Of a stretch of 64,000 bases of DNA, positions 57,036-64,000 are shown in pieces. This DNA is from Anderseniella sp963700895 (GTDB lineage: Bacteria > Pseudomonadota > Alphaproteobacteria > Rhizobiales > Aestuariivirgaceae). The stretch lies in assembly GCA_963700895.1 (NCBI GenBank), contig CAVOZI010000020.1, positions 1-64,000 of the forward strand, in the 5' to 3' direction. Under the pieces are notes generated by a model. It did not search any database. It was not told where the DNA came from and saw only the letters and a program-made list of their open reading frames with translations. Position 1 is the stretch's first letter. Every line of letters begins with the position of its first letter. The translations under genes were made by a program, and so were the position numbers.

Positions 57036-57449
57036 ATGCACTCCACCCACGAAATCACCATTTCCACCCGAGGGCAGGGGCTTTACGAGTTCACGGCTCA
57101 AGCCGAGGCGTTTGTGCGGCAGGCCGGGGTGGACACAGGCCTCGTCACCGTGTTCTGCCGGCATACGTCGGCCTCGCTGACCATCCAGGAAAATGCCGAC
57201 CCGGACGTGCGCGCCGACCTTGACGAGTTCTTCCGCCGGCTGGTGCGCGAGGGCGAACCCTGGTATCGCCACACCATCGAGGGGCCGGACGACATGCCCG
57301 CGCACATCTAGGCCGCGCTCACCGATGTGTCGCTGTCGATCCCTGTCATGGCGGGGCGCATGGTGCTGGGCACGTGGCAGGGCATCTACCTGTTCGAGCA
57401 TCGTGCCGCGCCGCATACCCGTCGCGTCGCTTTGCATCTTTCATCCTGA
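57036..57449 (+). pseudogene. yjbQ: YjbQ/UPF0047 family protein with an in-frame nonsense codon
   Basis: 137 codons. The conserved family sequence (VFCRHTSASLTIQENADPDV, WYRHTIEGPDDMPAHI) meets TAG at 57309-57311 (codon 92), where lysine (AAG) is usual. It then continues in frame with the expected ending (AALTDVSLSIPVMAGRMVLG, WQGIYLFEHR) to the TGA at 57447-57449. YjbQ-type proteins have thiamin-phosphate-synthase-like activity in vitro. A single-base change explains the break: real decay, a suppressed stop or a sequence error. Confidence 0.85.
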
Positions 57450-57455
57450 GTGATC

Positions 57456-57498
57456 GCACAATTTGTCCGAAAACCGGTTCCCACTTTTCGGATTGTGC
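57456..57498. repeat. REP-like palindrome, copy 2
   Basis: GCACAAT (57456-57462) pairs with ATTGTGC (57492-57498), and inner TCCGAAA (57466-57472) with TTTCGGA (57486-57492) around ACCGGTTCCCACT. The core is the inverse of 9362-9404. It starts 7 bases after the yjbQ stop. Confidence 0.75.
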
Positions 57499-57546
57499 TC
57501 TATGCACTCCGCCATCGTTTCCAAACTCGACAGGGGCACACAGACC

Positions 57547-57960
57547 ATGACGGCAGCCGCAACCCGCAAGCTCATCACCCGCTACTACGACGCCTTCAAC
57601 AAGCAGGACACCGCGACCATGCTCGACTGCCTGGGCGCAGGCTTCGTGCACGACGTGAGCCAGGGCGAGCGCCGCCGCGGCAAGAAGAAGTTCGCCGAGT
57701 TTCTCGGTCACATGCACCGCTGCTATCACGAGCAGCTGTCCGACGTGGTGGTGATGACCTCGACGGACGGGACGCGCGCGGCGGCCGAGTTCAACCTCAA
57801 GGGCAAGTACCTCTCAACCGACGAGGGCCTGCCGCCGGCCAAGGGCCAGACCTACAAGCTTCGCGTCGGCGCGTTCTTCGAGGTAGCCGACGGCAAGATC
57901 ACCCGGGTGTCTACGCATTACAGCCTGCCCGAGTGGACGAAGCAGGTGGTGGGACATTGA
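57547..57960 (+). CDS. SnoaL/NTF2-like (ketosteroid isomerase-type) protein
   Basis: 137 residues forming one NTF2-like cone: ITRYYDAFNKQDTATMLDCL, GAGFVHDVSQGERRRGKKKF, and the sheet strands RAAAEFNLKGKYLS and YKLRVGAFFEVADGKITRVS. Such domains bind small molecules or catalyse isomerisations; this one cannot be assigned further. Start at MTAAATRK (57547); upstream residues would come from the REP element. A hairpin repeat starts immediately after the stop. Confidence 0.82.
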   Translation: MTAAATRKLITRYYDAFNKQDTATMLDCLGAGFVHDVSQGERRRGKKKFAEFLGHMHRCYHEQLSDVVVMTSTDGTRAAAEFNLKGKYLSTDEGLPPAKGQTYKLRVGAFFEVADGKITRVSTHYSLPEWTKQVVGH

Positions 57961-58050
57961 TTTCGCTCACGCCAGTTGGCTTCGCCAACGGCTCCGCGAG
58001 GGCGGCCTGACCGGCCGGCGCGCAGTCGCGCTTGCCTCGCTTCGCTCGGA
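57961..58050. repeat. Dispersed hairpin repeat, copy C
   Basis: TTTCGCTCACGCCAG, hairpin GTTGGC (57975-57980) with GCCAAC (57984-57989), GGCTCCGCGAGGGCGGCCTG, then GC-rich self-complementary blocks ending CTTCGCTCGG. It matches copy B throughout. It fills the space from the SnoaL stop to the ribosome-binding site of the GNAT gene. Confidence 0.8.
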
Positions 58051-58061
58051 GGGAGAAACCA

Positions 58062-58652
58062 ATGACCGTCACCGTTCGCCCCCTCACCGGCGCTGAATTC
58101 GACGCGGCGATCCCGGCGCTGGCCGATCTGCGGATCGGGATTTTCAGAGTCTTTCCGTATCTTTACGACGGAGACCTTGCGTACGAGGAAAAGTACCTGG
58201 CGCGCTTCAAGGCGGCGGACCGGGCGTTCCTCGCTGCCGCCTTCGACGGCGACACGATCGTGGGCGCGGCGACGGCGGCGCCCATGGCGGGTGAGGCGGA
58301 CGAGTTCCGCAAGCCCTTCGAGCTGGCCGGGTACGACGTGTCGAAAATCTTCTACTTCGCCGAGAGCCTGCTGCTGCCGCAGTACCGCGGCCACGGCGTG
58401 GGCCACAGGTTCTTCGACGCACGCGAGGCGCATGCGCGCTCGTTCGGCGAGTATGAGTACGCCGCGTTCTGCTCGGTCGTGCGCCCCGCCGATCACCCGG
58501 CCCGGCCGGAAGGCTACCAGCCGCTTGATGCGTTCTGGACCAGGCGCGGGTTCCACAAGGCTGAAGGCATCACCACCACCTATGCGTGGAAGGATGTTGG
58601 TGATACGCAGGAGACATTGAAGACCATGCAGTTCTGGATGAAACGCCTATGA
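58062..58652 (+). CDS. GNAT-family N-acetyltransferase
   Basis: 196 residues. The acetyl-CoA loop is LLLPQYRGHGVGHRFFDARE (the Q/R-x-x-G-x-G/A pattern, about residues 104-123); flanking strands fit the GNAT fold. The substrate is unknown. GGAGGGAG precedes the ATG at 58062. Its last 4 bases overlap the amidohydrolase gene, so it is the first gene of the GNAT to carbonic-anhydrase unit. Confidence 0.88.
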   Translation: MTVTVRPLTGAEFDAAIPALADLRIGIFRVFPYLYDGDLAYEEKYLARFKAADRAFLAAAFDGDTIVGAATAAPMAGEADEFRKPFELAGYDVSKIFYFAESLLLPQYRGHGVGHRFFDAREAHARSFGEYEYAAFCSVVRPADHPARPEGYQPLDAFWTRRGFHKAEGITTTYAWKDVGDTQETLKTMQFWMKRL

Positions 58653-59557
58653 GCCGTTCCCTTGTCATCGCCGCCGCGCAGTACCCGCTCGATGAACTGG
58701 AGTCGGAGGCTCAGTACGAGGACAAGATCTCGCGCTGGGTGGAGGATGCCGTGGCGGCTGAGGCGAGGCTGCTGGTGTTTCCCGAGTATGGCGCGATGGA
58801 ACTGGCAGCCCTTGCCGGGCCGGAGACGGCGGCGGATCTGCAGGGCGCCATCGACGCGGTGTCTGACCGCATGGAACTGCAGGCGGCGGTTCATTCGAAG
58901 CTGGCCGCCGCCCATGGCGTGACCATCGTGGCCGCGTCCGGCCCGGTGCGCCATGGCGATGGCAGCGCCACCAACGTGGCGCGCGTCTTCCACCCGTCGG
59001 GCAAGGTGGGTGAGTACGCCAAGCTGATGATGACGCCGTGGGAGCGCGAACCGTGGAAGGTGTGTGCGGGGCCTGCGTCGGGCCTGCAGGTGTTCGACTT
59101 AGGGGTCGCGAAGGTGGGGCTCGTCATCTGCTACGACATCGAGTTTCCGCTGCTCAGCCGCGCACTGGCGGAAGCGGGCGCCGAGATCATCCTGGCGCCG
59201 TCGAACACCGAGACCGAGCACGGCTACTGGCGGGTGCGCACCGGCTGCATGGCGCGGGCGCTGGAGAACCAGGTCTACACGGTGCACTCGCCGACCGTGG
59301 GGCCGGCGCCGTGGTGCCCGCCGGTGGAGATGAACGTCGGCGCGGCCGGGGTATACGCGGCCTCCGACAAGGGCTTTCCGGCGGGCGGGGTGATGGCGCT
59401 GGGCGAACTGAACAAGCCGCAATGGGTGTTCGCCGAGGTGGACCTTGACCTGCTGGCGCAAGTGCGGGCGTCGGGCGGGGTGCAGACCTACAATCACTGG
59501 CATGAGCAGCCCGGCGCCGGGCCGCTGCCGCCGGCAGGGCGCACGGACCTCAAATGA
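58649..59557 (+). CDS. Nitrilase/carbon-nitrogen hydrolase family protein
   Basis: 302 residues. The catalytic triad of the superfamily is visible: Glu in LLVFPEYGAM, Lys in EYAKLMMTPWE, Cys in VGLVICYDIEFP. GNAT plus nitrilase neighbours occur in many alphaproteobacteria, sometimes fused, which suggests one pathway on an amide or amine. The substrate is unknown. ATGA overlaps join it to the gene on each side. Confidence 0.9.
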   Translation: MSRSLVIAAAQYPLDELESEAQYEDKISRWVEDAVAAEARLLVFPEYGAMELAALAGPETAADLQGAIDAVSDRMELQAAVHSKLAAAHGVTIVAASGPVRHGDGSATNVARVFHPSGKVGEYAKLMMTPWEREPWKVCAGPASGLQVFDLGVAKVGLVICYDIEFPLLSRALAEAGAEIILAPSNTETEHGYWRVRTGCMARALENQVYTVHSPTVGPAPWCPPVEMNVGAAGVYAASDKGFPAGGVMALGELNKPQWVFAEVDLDLLAQVRASGGVQTYNHWHEQPGAGPLPPAGRTDLK

Positions 59558-60549
59558 CCGGCATGATCGAGATTGCCCAGCAGAACCTCTTGTCGCCAAT
59601 GGTTCTGTTCTTTGCGCTCGGCCTGTTCGCCTCGTTCGTGAAATCCGACCTGTCGATCCCCGAGGCCATTGCCAAGACCATGGCCGTCTACCTGATGATG
59701 GCGATCGGCTTCAAGGGCGGGGTGGAACTGGCCAATGCAGGCGCCAGCGTGACGCTGGTCGCGGTGCTGGCGGCAGGAGCGGTGGTGTCGGCAGTGCTGC
59801 CGCTGATCGGCTTCGGCCTGCTGTCGGCCACCAGCAAGCTGCCGCGCGTCGACCGGGCGGCGGTGGCGGCGCACTATGGCTCCATCTCTATCGTGACCTT
59901 CGTGGCGGCCACACAGGCCGTGACCACGGCGGGGCTTGCCTATGACGGTTACCTGATCGCCGTGGCGGCGGTGATGGAAAGTCCGGCGATCATTACCGCG
60001 CTGATGCTGGCGCGGCGCGGCCAGCCGCCTGCCGCCACACCTGACGCGGCAGAGGCGCAGGCCTCCGGGCAACTGTGGCGCGAGATCGCCTTCAACTCGT
60101 CGGTATTGATGCTGACCGGCGCCTTCGTCATCGGCATGGTGACGGGCAAGCCGGGGCTGGAGATGATTTCGTCGTTCATCATCGATCCGTTCCGCGGCGT
60201 GCTGTGCCTGTTCCTGCTCGACATGGGGCTGATCGCGGGGCGCGGCTTGCGCGGCGGTGCGGGCAAGCTGCCGCTGCCAGTGATCGCCTTCGGACTTTAC
60301 ATGCCGGTGCTGGGCGCGCTGCTGGCGTCAGGGCTCGCGGCGGCAATGGGATTGAGCGCGGGCAGTGCGGCGCTGTTCATCACGCTGGCCGCATCGGCGT
60401 CCTATATCGCCGTGCCGGCGGCCATGCGCCTGGCGCTGCCGGAGGCCAAGCCGTCGATCTATCTGACCCTGTCGCTGGGGGTGACGTTTCCGTTCAACCT
60501 GGCGCTGGGCATCCCGTTCTACATCTGGCTGGCGGAGACCGTCACATGA
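59554..60549 (+). CDS. sbtA: SbtA-type sodium-dependent bicarbonate permease
   Basis: 331 residues with ten hydrophobic helices in two inverted halves. SbtA-family (formerly DUF897) marks: LLSPMVLFFALGLFASFVKS at the start, the AHYGSISIVTFVAA segment, FLLDMGLIAGRGL, and LAASASYIAVPAAMRLALPE. Cyanobacterial SbtA is a high-affinity Na+/HCO3- symporter. The next genes encode an SbtB-like protein and carbonic anhydrase, which fits inorganic-carbon uptake. It overlaps neighbours by 4 bases on both sides. Confidence 0.9.
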   Translation: MTGMIEIAQQNLLSPMVLFFALGLFASFVKSDLSIPEAIAKTMAVYLMMAIGFKGGVELANAGASVTLVAVLAAGAVVSAVLPLIGFGLLSATSKLPRVDRAAVAAHYGSISIVTFVAATQAVTTAGLAYDGYLIAVAAVMESPAIITALMLARRGQPPAATPDAAEAQASGQLWREIAFNSSVLMLTGAFVIGMVTGKPGLEMISSFIIDPFRGVLCLFLLDMGLIAGRGLRGGAGKLPLPVIAFGLYMPVLGALLASGLAAAMGLSAGSAALFITLAASASYIAVPAAMRLALPEAKPSIYLTLSLGVTFPFNLALGIPFYIWLAETVT

Positions 60550-60863
60550 GCATCACCACGCACCCCAAGAAGCGCATCGAGATCATGATCGAGGCGCCAG
60601 CACTTGCCCGGGTTACCGCCGCGCTCGACCGGGCCGAGGCGACCGGCTACACGGTGCTGCCGGCCCTGGCCGGGCGGGGCAATGGCGGCACCTGGCAACG
60701 TGACGACGCCTTCGGAGATTCTGGCCGCATCGTCTGCGTGGTGTGCATCAGCGACGCGCAGCGGGTGCCGGCCATACTCGAGGCCTTGAAGCCGCTGGTG
60801 GAACGGCATATCGGTATCGTGTCGGTGGCCGACGTGCAGGTCATCCGCGCCGAACATTTCTAG
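60546..60863 (+). CDS. sbtB: SbtB-like PII-family regulator of SbtA
   Basis: 105 residues with a PII-like ferredoxin fold: RIEIMIEAPALARVTAALDR, the T-loop-like stretch with TGYTVLPALAGRGNGG, and CVVCISDAQRVPAILEALKP. Size and position right after sbtA identify it as SbtB-like. Cyanobacterial SbtB binds adenyl nucleotides including cAMP and blocks SbtA; nucleotide use here is inferred. Confidence 0.85.
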   Translation: MSITTHPKKRIEIMIEAPALARVTAALDRAEATGYTVLPALAGRGNGGTWQRDDAFGDSGRIVCVVCISDAQRVPAILEALKPLVERHIGIVSVADVQVIRAEHF

Positions 60864-60875
60864 GGCCTGGTTGCG

Positions 60876-61511
60876 ATGCCTGACAGATTTCCCGAACGCC
60901 TGAAACAGGGCTACAGCACCTTCCGCTCCGAGGCTTTCCCGCGCGAGCGCCAGCGCTATGACGTGCTGGCGGCGGGTGGACAGAAGCCGACGATCATGAT
61001 CATCGCCTGCTGCGATTCACGCGCAGCACCCGAGATCGTTTTCGACGCCAGCCCGGGCGAGGTGTTCGTGGTTCGCAACGTGGCCAACCTGGTGCCGCCC
61101 TATGCGCCGGACGGCAAGCATCACTCAACCTCCGCGGCGCTGGAATTTGCGGTGCTGCAGCTGGGGGTGAAGCACATCGTCATCATGGGGCACGGGCGGT
61201 GCGGCGGCATATCGGCGGTCGTCAATCCGTCAGGCCCGCTGAGCAGCGGCGATTTCATTGGCCAGTGGCTGACCCAGATCCGCGATCTCGCCCAGTTCGT
61301 CGAGCGTGAGCATCAGCATTCGGACGATGAATACCAGACCAGCGTGGAGCGGGCCAACGTCGAACATTCGCTGGCCAACCTGCGCACTTTTCCCTGGGTG
61401 CGCCAGCGCGAGCAGCGCGGCGAGCTTGGCTTGCACGGGGCATGGTTTGACATCGGCCTTGGCGAACTCCATGTTCTAAACTTCAGTTCAGGTGAATGGA
61501 GAATGCTCTGA
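60876..61511 (+). CDS. Beta-class carbonic anhydrase
   Basis: 211 residues. Zinc ligands C46 (in IACCDSRAAPE, with the Asp-Arg dyad D47 and R49), H106 and C109 (GHGRCGG). It interconverts CO2 and bicarbonate in the cytoplasm. It starts 12 bases after sbtB and belongs to the same unit, which would use or retain imported bicarbonate. GxxxC-type redox motifs were not seen. Confidence 0.93.
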   Translation: MPDRFPERLKQGYSTFRSEAFPRERQRYDVLAAGGQKPTIMIIACCDSRAAPEIVFDASPGEVFVVRNVANLVPPYAPDGKHHSTSAALEFAVLQLGVKHIVIMGHGRCGGISAVVNPSGPLSSGDFIGQWLTQIRDLAQFVEREHQHSDDEYQTSVERANVEHSLANLRTFPWVRQREQRGELGLHGAWFDIGLGELHVLNFSSGEWRML

Positions 61512-61513
61512 CC

Positions 61514-63829
61514 ATGGCTTCTGGCGAGGCCAGTACCCCGACTGCCATCGATCCCGTGTGCGGGATGACGGTGAAGTTGAATGCGGGCAAGCCGGAATTC
61601 GAGTGGAAGGGCGAGACCTACCACTTCTGCAATCCGAAATGTAAGCACCGGTTCGAAGCCGACCCGGTTTTCTTCCTCTCTGGCAACAACAAGCGCAAGC
61701 CGAAGCCGGCAGCGAAGAACGTCCTTTACACCTGCCCGATGGACCCGGAGATCGTCCAGGAAGGTCCGGGCACCTGTCCGATCTGCGGCATGGCGCTGGA
61801 GCCGATGGGCGCTCCGGTGGACGGGCCAAACCACGAACTGATCGATTTCACCCGCAGAATGTGGGTGTCTGCAGCCGCCGCAGTTCCGCTGATGGCATTG
61901 ACCATGGGACCGATGGCCGGTCTGCCGGTGCGCGAGTGGCTTGGCGAAAGAACGGCGCAGTTCGTGGAACTTGCCCTGGCCGCGCCGGTGGTGCTGTGGG
62001 CGGCGAAGCCGTTCTTCCATCGCGGCTGGACTTCGCTCAAGACCCGCAAATTCAACATGTGGACGCTGATCATGCTCGGCGTAGGTGCTGCGTTCCTCTA
62101 TTCGCTGGTGGCGACGCTGGCGCCGCAACTGTTTCCGGCGGCGCTCAAATCGGTCGGCGGCACCGTACCGGTCTATTTCGAGGCGGCGGTGGTGATCATC
62201 GCTCTGGTGTTCGTGGGCCAGGTGCTGGAGCTGCGGGCCCGGGAGCGAACAGGTGATGCGATCAAGGCGCTGATCAACCTGGCGCCCAAGACGGCGCGGC
62301 GGATCAATGACGATGGCAGCGAATACGATGCGCCGCGGGAAAACATACTCGCTGGCGATATGTTGCGGGTACGGCCCGGCGAGGCGGTACCGGTCGATGG
62401 CGAGGTGATGGAGGGCGAAACCTCCATCGACGAGGCGATGCTGACAGGTGAACCGATCCCGGTCGCCAAGGGCCCCGGCGACAAGGTGACCGGCGGCACC
62501 ATCAACAAGAACGGCTCCATCGTGATGAAGGCCGTGCGGGTCGGCGAGGACACGATGCTCTCGCAGATCGTCGAGATGGTGGCGTCGGCGCAACGTTCGC
62601 GCGCGCCGATCCAGGGACTGGCGGACAAGGTGGCGGGTTACTTCGTTCCCACCGTGGTGGCAGTTGCGGTGATCTCATTCTTCGCCTGGCTGGCGTTTGG
62701 CCCGGCGCCGGCGCTTGCCTTCGCCATCGTGGCGGCGGTGTCGGTGCTTATCATCGCCTGCCCGTGCGCGCTGGGGCTTGCAACACCGATGTCAATCATG
62801 ACGGCGACGGGGCGCGGCGCGCAGGCCGGCGTGCTGATCAAGGAGGCCGGTGCGCTGGAGCGGCTGTCGCATACCGATACGCTGGTCGTTGACAAGACCG
62901 GCACCTTGACGCGGGGCAAGCCCGCCGTGACCGAACTGGGGCCGCTGGACGGCAGGCCGGAAGCCGAGCTGCTGGCACTGGCAGCCGGCATCGAGACCGG
63001 TTCCGAGCACCCGCTGGCCGAGGCGATCCTGAATGCGACGAATGCCGTCTCGGTTGGTCCGGCCAAAATGAGCGGGTTCGAGGCGGTGACCGGCAAGGGA
63101 GTCACCGCCAGCCATGGCGGCAAGCGCATCGCCTTCGGTAACGCCGCACTGATGGCGCAAGCCGGAGCGGACATCGCGCCCTTGGCCCGGCGGGTCGAGC
63201 GGCTGCAGGCGCAGGGCAATACGGTCATGTACCTGGCCGAGGACGATACGCTTGCGGGCTTCGTCGCGGTGGCTGATCCGGTCAAGGACAAGGCAGCAGC
63301 CGCCATCAAGGCGCTGCATGGACTGGGCTACCGGATCGTCATGGCGACCGGCGACAACGAAATCACGGCAAGGGCCGTGGCCAAGAAACTCGGCATAGAC
63401 GAAGTGCATGCGGGCGTGTTGCCGGAAGACAAGAAAGCCATGGTGGAGCGGTTGCGCAGCGAGGGCCGCAAGGTGGCGATGGCTGGCGATGGCGTCAACG
63501 ATGCGCCCGCTCTTGCCGCGGCGGATGTGGGCATTGCCATGGGGACAGGCGCCGACGTGGCGCTGGAAAGCGCGGGAATTACGCTGTTGAAGGGCGACCT
63601 GAACGGCATCGTGCGGGCACGCAAACTGGCGGATGCGACCATGCTCAACATCAAGCAGAACCTGTTCTTTGCCTTCGTCTACAATGCGGCCGGTGTGCCG
63701 ATTGCGGCGGGCATCCTGTACCCGGTTACCGGCTGGCTGCTGTCGCCGATGATTGCGGCAGCCGCCATGAGCCTGTCGTCGGTGTCGGTGATCTCGAATG
63801 CGCTGCGGTTGCGGCGGCTGCAGCTGTAG
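61514..63829 (+). CDS. Copper-type heavy-metal P1B ATPase with YHS and HMBD domains
   Basis: 771 residues. An N-terminal YHS domain (DPVCGM, 13-18; YHFCNPKC) and a heavy-metal-binding domain (LYTCPMDPEI to CPICGMALEP, 71-97) replace the usual HMA domain. Then eight helices with the P1B motifs: TGE (311-313), the CPC metal site (416-418), the phosphorylated Asp in DKTGT (460-464), SEHP near 499, and GDGVNDAP. It exports copper or silver from the cytoplasm. An ATG at 61496 adds 6 residues and overlaps the carbonic anhydrase gene. Same strand as the sbt unit; the link may be only positional. Confidence 0.93.
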   Translation: MASGEASTPTAIDPVCGMTVKLNAGKPEFEWKGETYHFCNPKCKHRFEADPVFFLSGNNKRKPKPAAKNVLYTCPMDPEIVQEGPGTCPICGMALEPMGAPVDGPNHELIDFTRRMWVSAAAAVPLMALTMGPMAGLPVREWLGERTAQFVELALAAPVVLWAAKPFFHRGWTSLKTRKFNMWTLIMLGVGAAFLYSLVATLAPQLFPAALKSVGGTVPVYFEAAVVIIALVFVGQVLELRARERTGDAIKALINLAPKTARRINDDGSEYDAPRENILAGDMLRVRPGEAVPVDGEVMEGETSIDEAMLTGEPIPVAKGPGDKVTGGTINKNGSIVMKAVRVGEDTMLSQIVEMVASAQRSRAPIQGLADKVAGYFVPTVVAVAVISFFAWLAFGPAPALAFAIVAAVSVLIIACPCALGLATPMSIMTATGRGAQAGVLIKEAGALERLSHTDTLVVDKTGTLTRGKPAVTELGPLDGRPEAELLALAAGIETGSEHPLAEAILNATNAVSVGPAKMSGFEAVTGKGVTASHGGKRIAFGNAALMAQAGADIAPLARRVERLQAQGNTVMYLAEDDTLAGFVAVADPVKDKAAAAIKALHGLGYRIVMATGDNEITARAVAKKLGIDEVHAGVLPEDKKAMVERLRSEGRKVAMAGDGVNDAPALAAADVGIAMGTGADVALESAGITLLKGDLNGIVRARKLADATMLNIKQNLFFAFVYNAAGVPIAAGILYPVTGWLLSPMIAAAAMSLSSVSVISNALRLRRLQL

Positions 63830-63912
63830 GCCTGGCAGGTCAGCCGATTCCGGCAGGTGAGACCCCTTGCTGCTTGCCAAAAATCTGCGCCCGGGACATC
63901 ATGTTCCGATAA

Positions 63913-63931
63913 GCGGTTCGCAAGGAACCGC
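63913..63931 (+). terminator. Hairpin after the P-type ATPase gene
   Basis: GCGGTTC (63913-63919) pairs perfectly with GAACCGC (63925-63931) around GCAAG, about 85 bases beyond the ATPase stop. No U-tract follows, so its role is uncertain. Confidence 0.35.
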
Positions 63932-63983
63932 AGCAGTGGCGTATCTCCGGGGTGCTCCGGGTTCTCCGGGGTTGCGTCACGCA

Positions 63984-64000
63984 GGGAGGACGTTTGAAAT
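63984..64000 (+). other. Ribosome-binding site of a gene leaving the window
   Basis: GGGAGGA (63984-63990) is a strong Shine-Dalgarno match. The last two bases (AT at 63999-64000) would begin an ATG with good spacing if the next base is G. A TTG at 63994 is too close to the site. Confidence 0.35.

Overview
The window is GC-rich chromosomal DNA of an alphaproteobacterium, most probably Hyphomicrobiales (Rhizobiales). The evidence is the gene complement (carA, yqeY, dnaG and rpoD in a row; trxB next to a LysR regulator; TadG-type proteins; DUF992 and DUF1499 proteins), TTAA-N7-TTAA boxes of the CtrA type, and dispersed palindromes of the kind common in that order. I found no tRNA, rRNA, CRISPR array or intact prophage.

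Layout. 1-1660: an AT-richer patch with three small overlapping helix-turn-helix genes; the third is cut off by a truncated IS630-family element. 1.9-8.5 kb: uvrB (frame broken), a CBS-domain protein, an AT-richer pair (HNH nuclease plus a small divergent gene), rlmJ and a DUF411 protein. 8.6-19.7 kb: an SDR/BtuF-like fused frame, YciA, a Bcr/CflA-type pump, two EamA permeases around an RNA methyltransferase, an L,D-transpeptidase, DUF1499 and TPR proteins, and an M48 lipoprotein. 19.8-29.6 kb: a SAF-domain oxidoreductase, two TadG/vWA proteins, a flavin monooxygenase, aspartate aminotransferase, an outer-membrane protein, DUF992 and msrP (the last two frameshifted). 29.9-38.8 kb: LysR, trxB, greA, a receiver protein, carB (frameshifted), secreted proteins and a second L,D-transpeptidase. 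39.1-47.5 kb: modEABC, a SulP permease (frameshifted), a ureohydrolase, carA and yqeY. 47.5-53.3 kb: a candidate structured RNA, an unusual LysR-like regulator, dnaG and rpoD. 53.5-64 kb: a long AT-rich orphan gene between two palindromes, yjbQ (nonsense codon), then a tightly packed run: GNAT, nitrilase-type amidohydrolase, SbtA bicarbonate permease, SbtB-like PII protein, beta-carbonic anhydrase and a copper-type P-ATPase.

How genes work together. modEABC is a molybdate sensor plus ABC importer, and MsrP is a molybdoenzyme that would use the imported metal. SbtA, SbtB and carbonic anhydrase form a bicarbonate-uptake module. carA and carB, separated by 9 kb, make carbamoyl phosphate. The DUF411 protein and the P-type ATPase both point to copper handling.

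Two cross-cutting observations matter most. First, five conserved genes (uvrB, carB, msrP, SulP, DUF992) carry single-base indels and yjbQ carries a nonsense codon, while the protein sequence continues intact in the other frame or past the stop. In genes such as carB this looks more like base-calling error than decay. Second, several dispersed repeat families lie at gene ends, one with compensatory base changes in its hairpin and one forming the linker of a fused reading frame.
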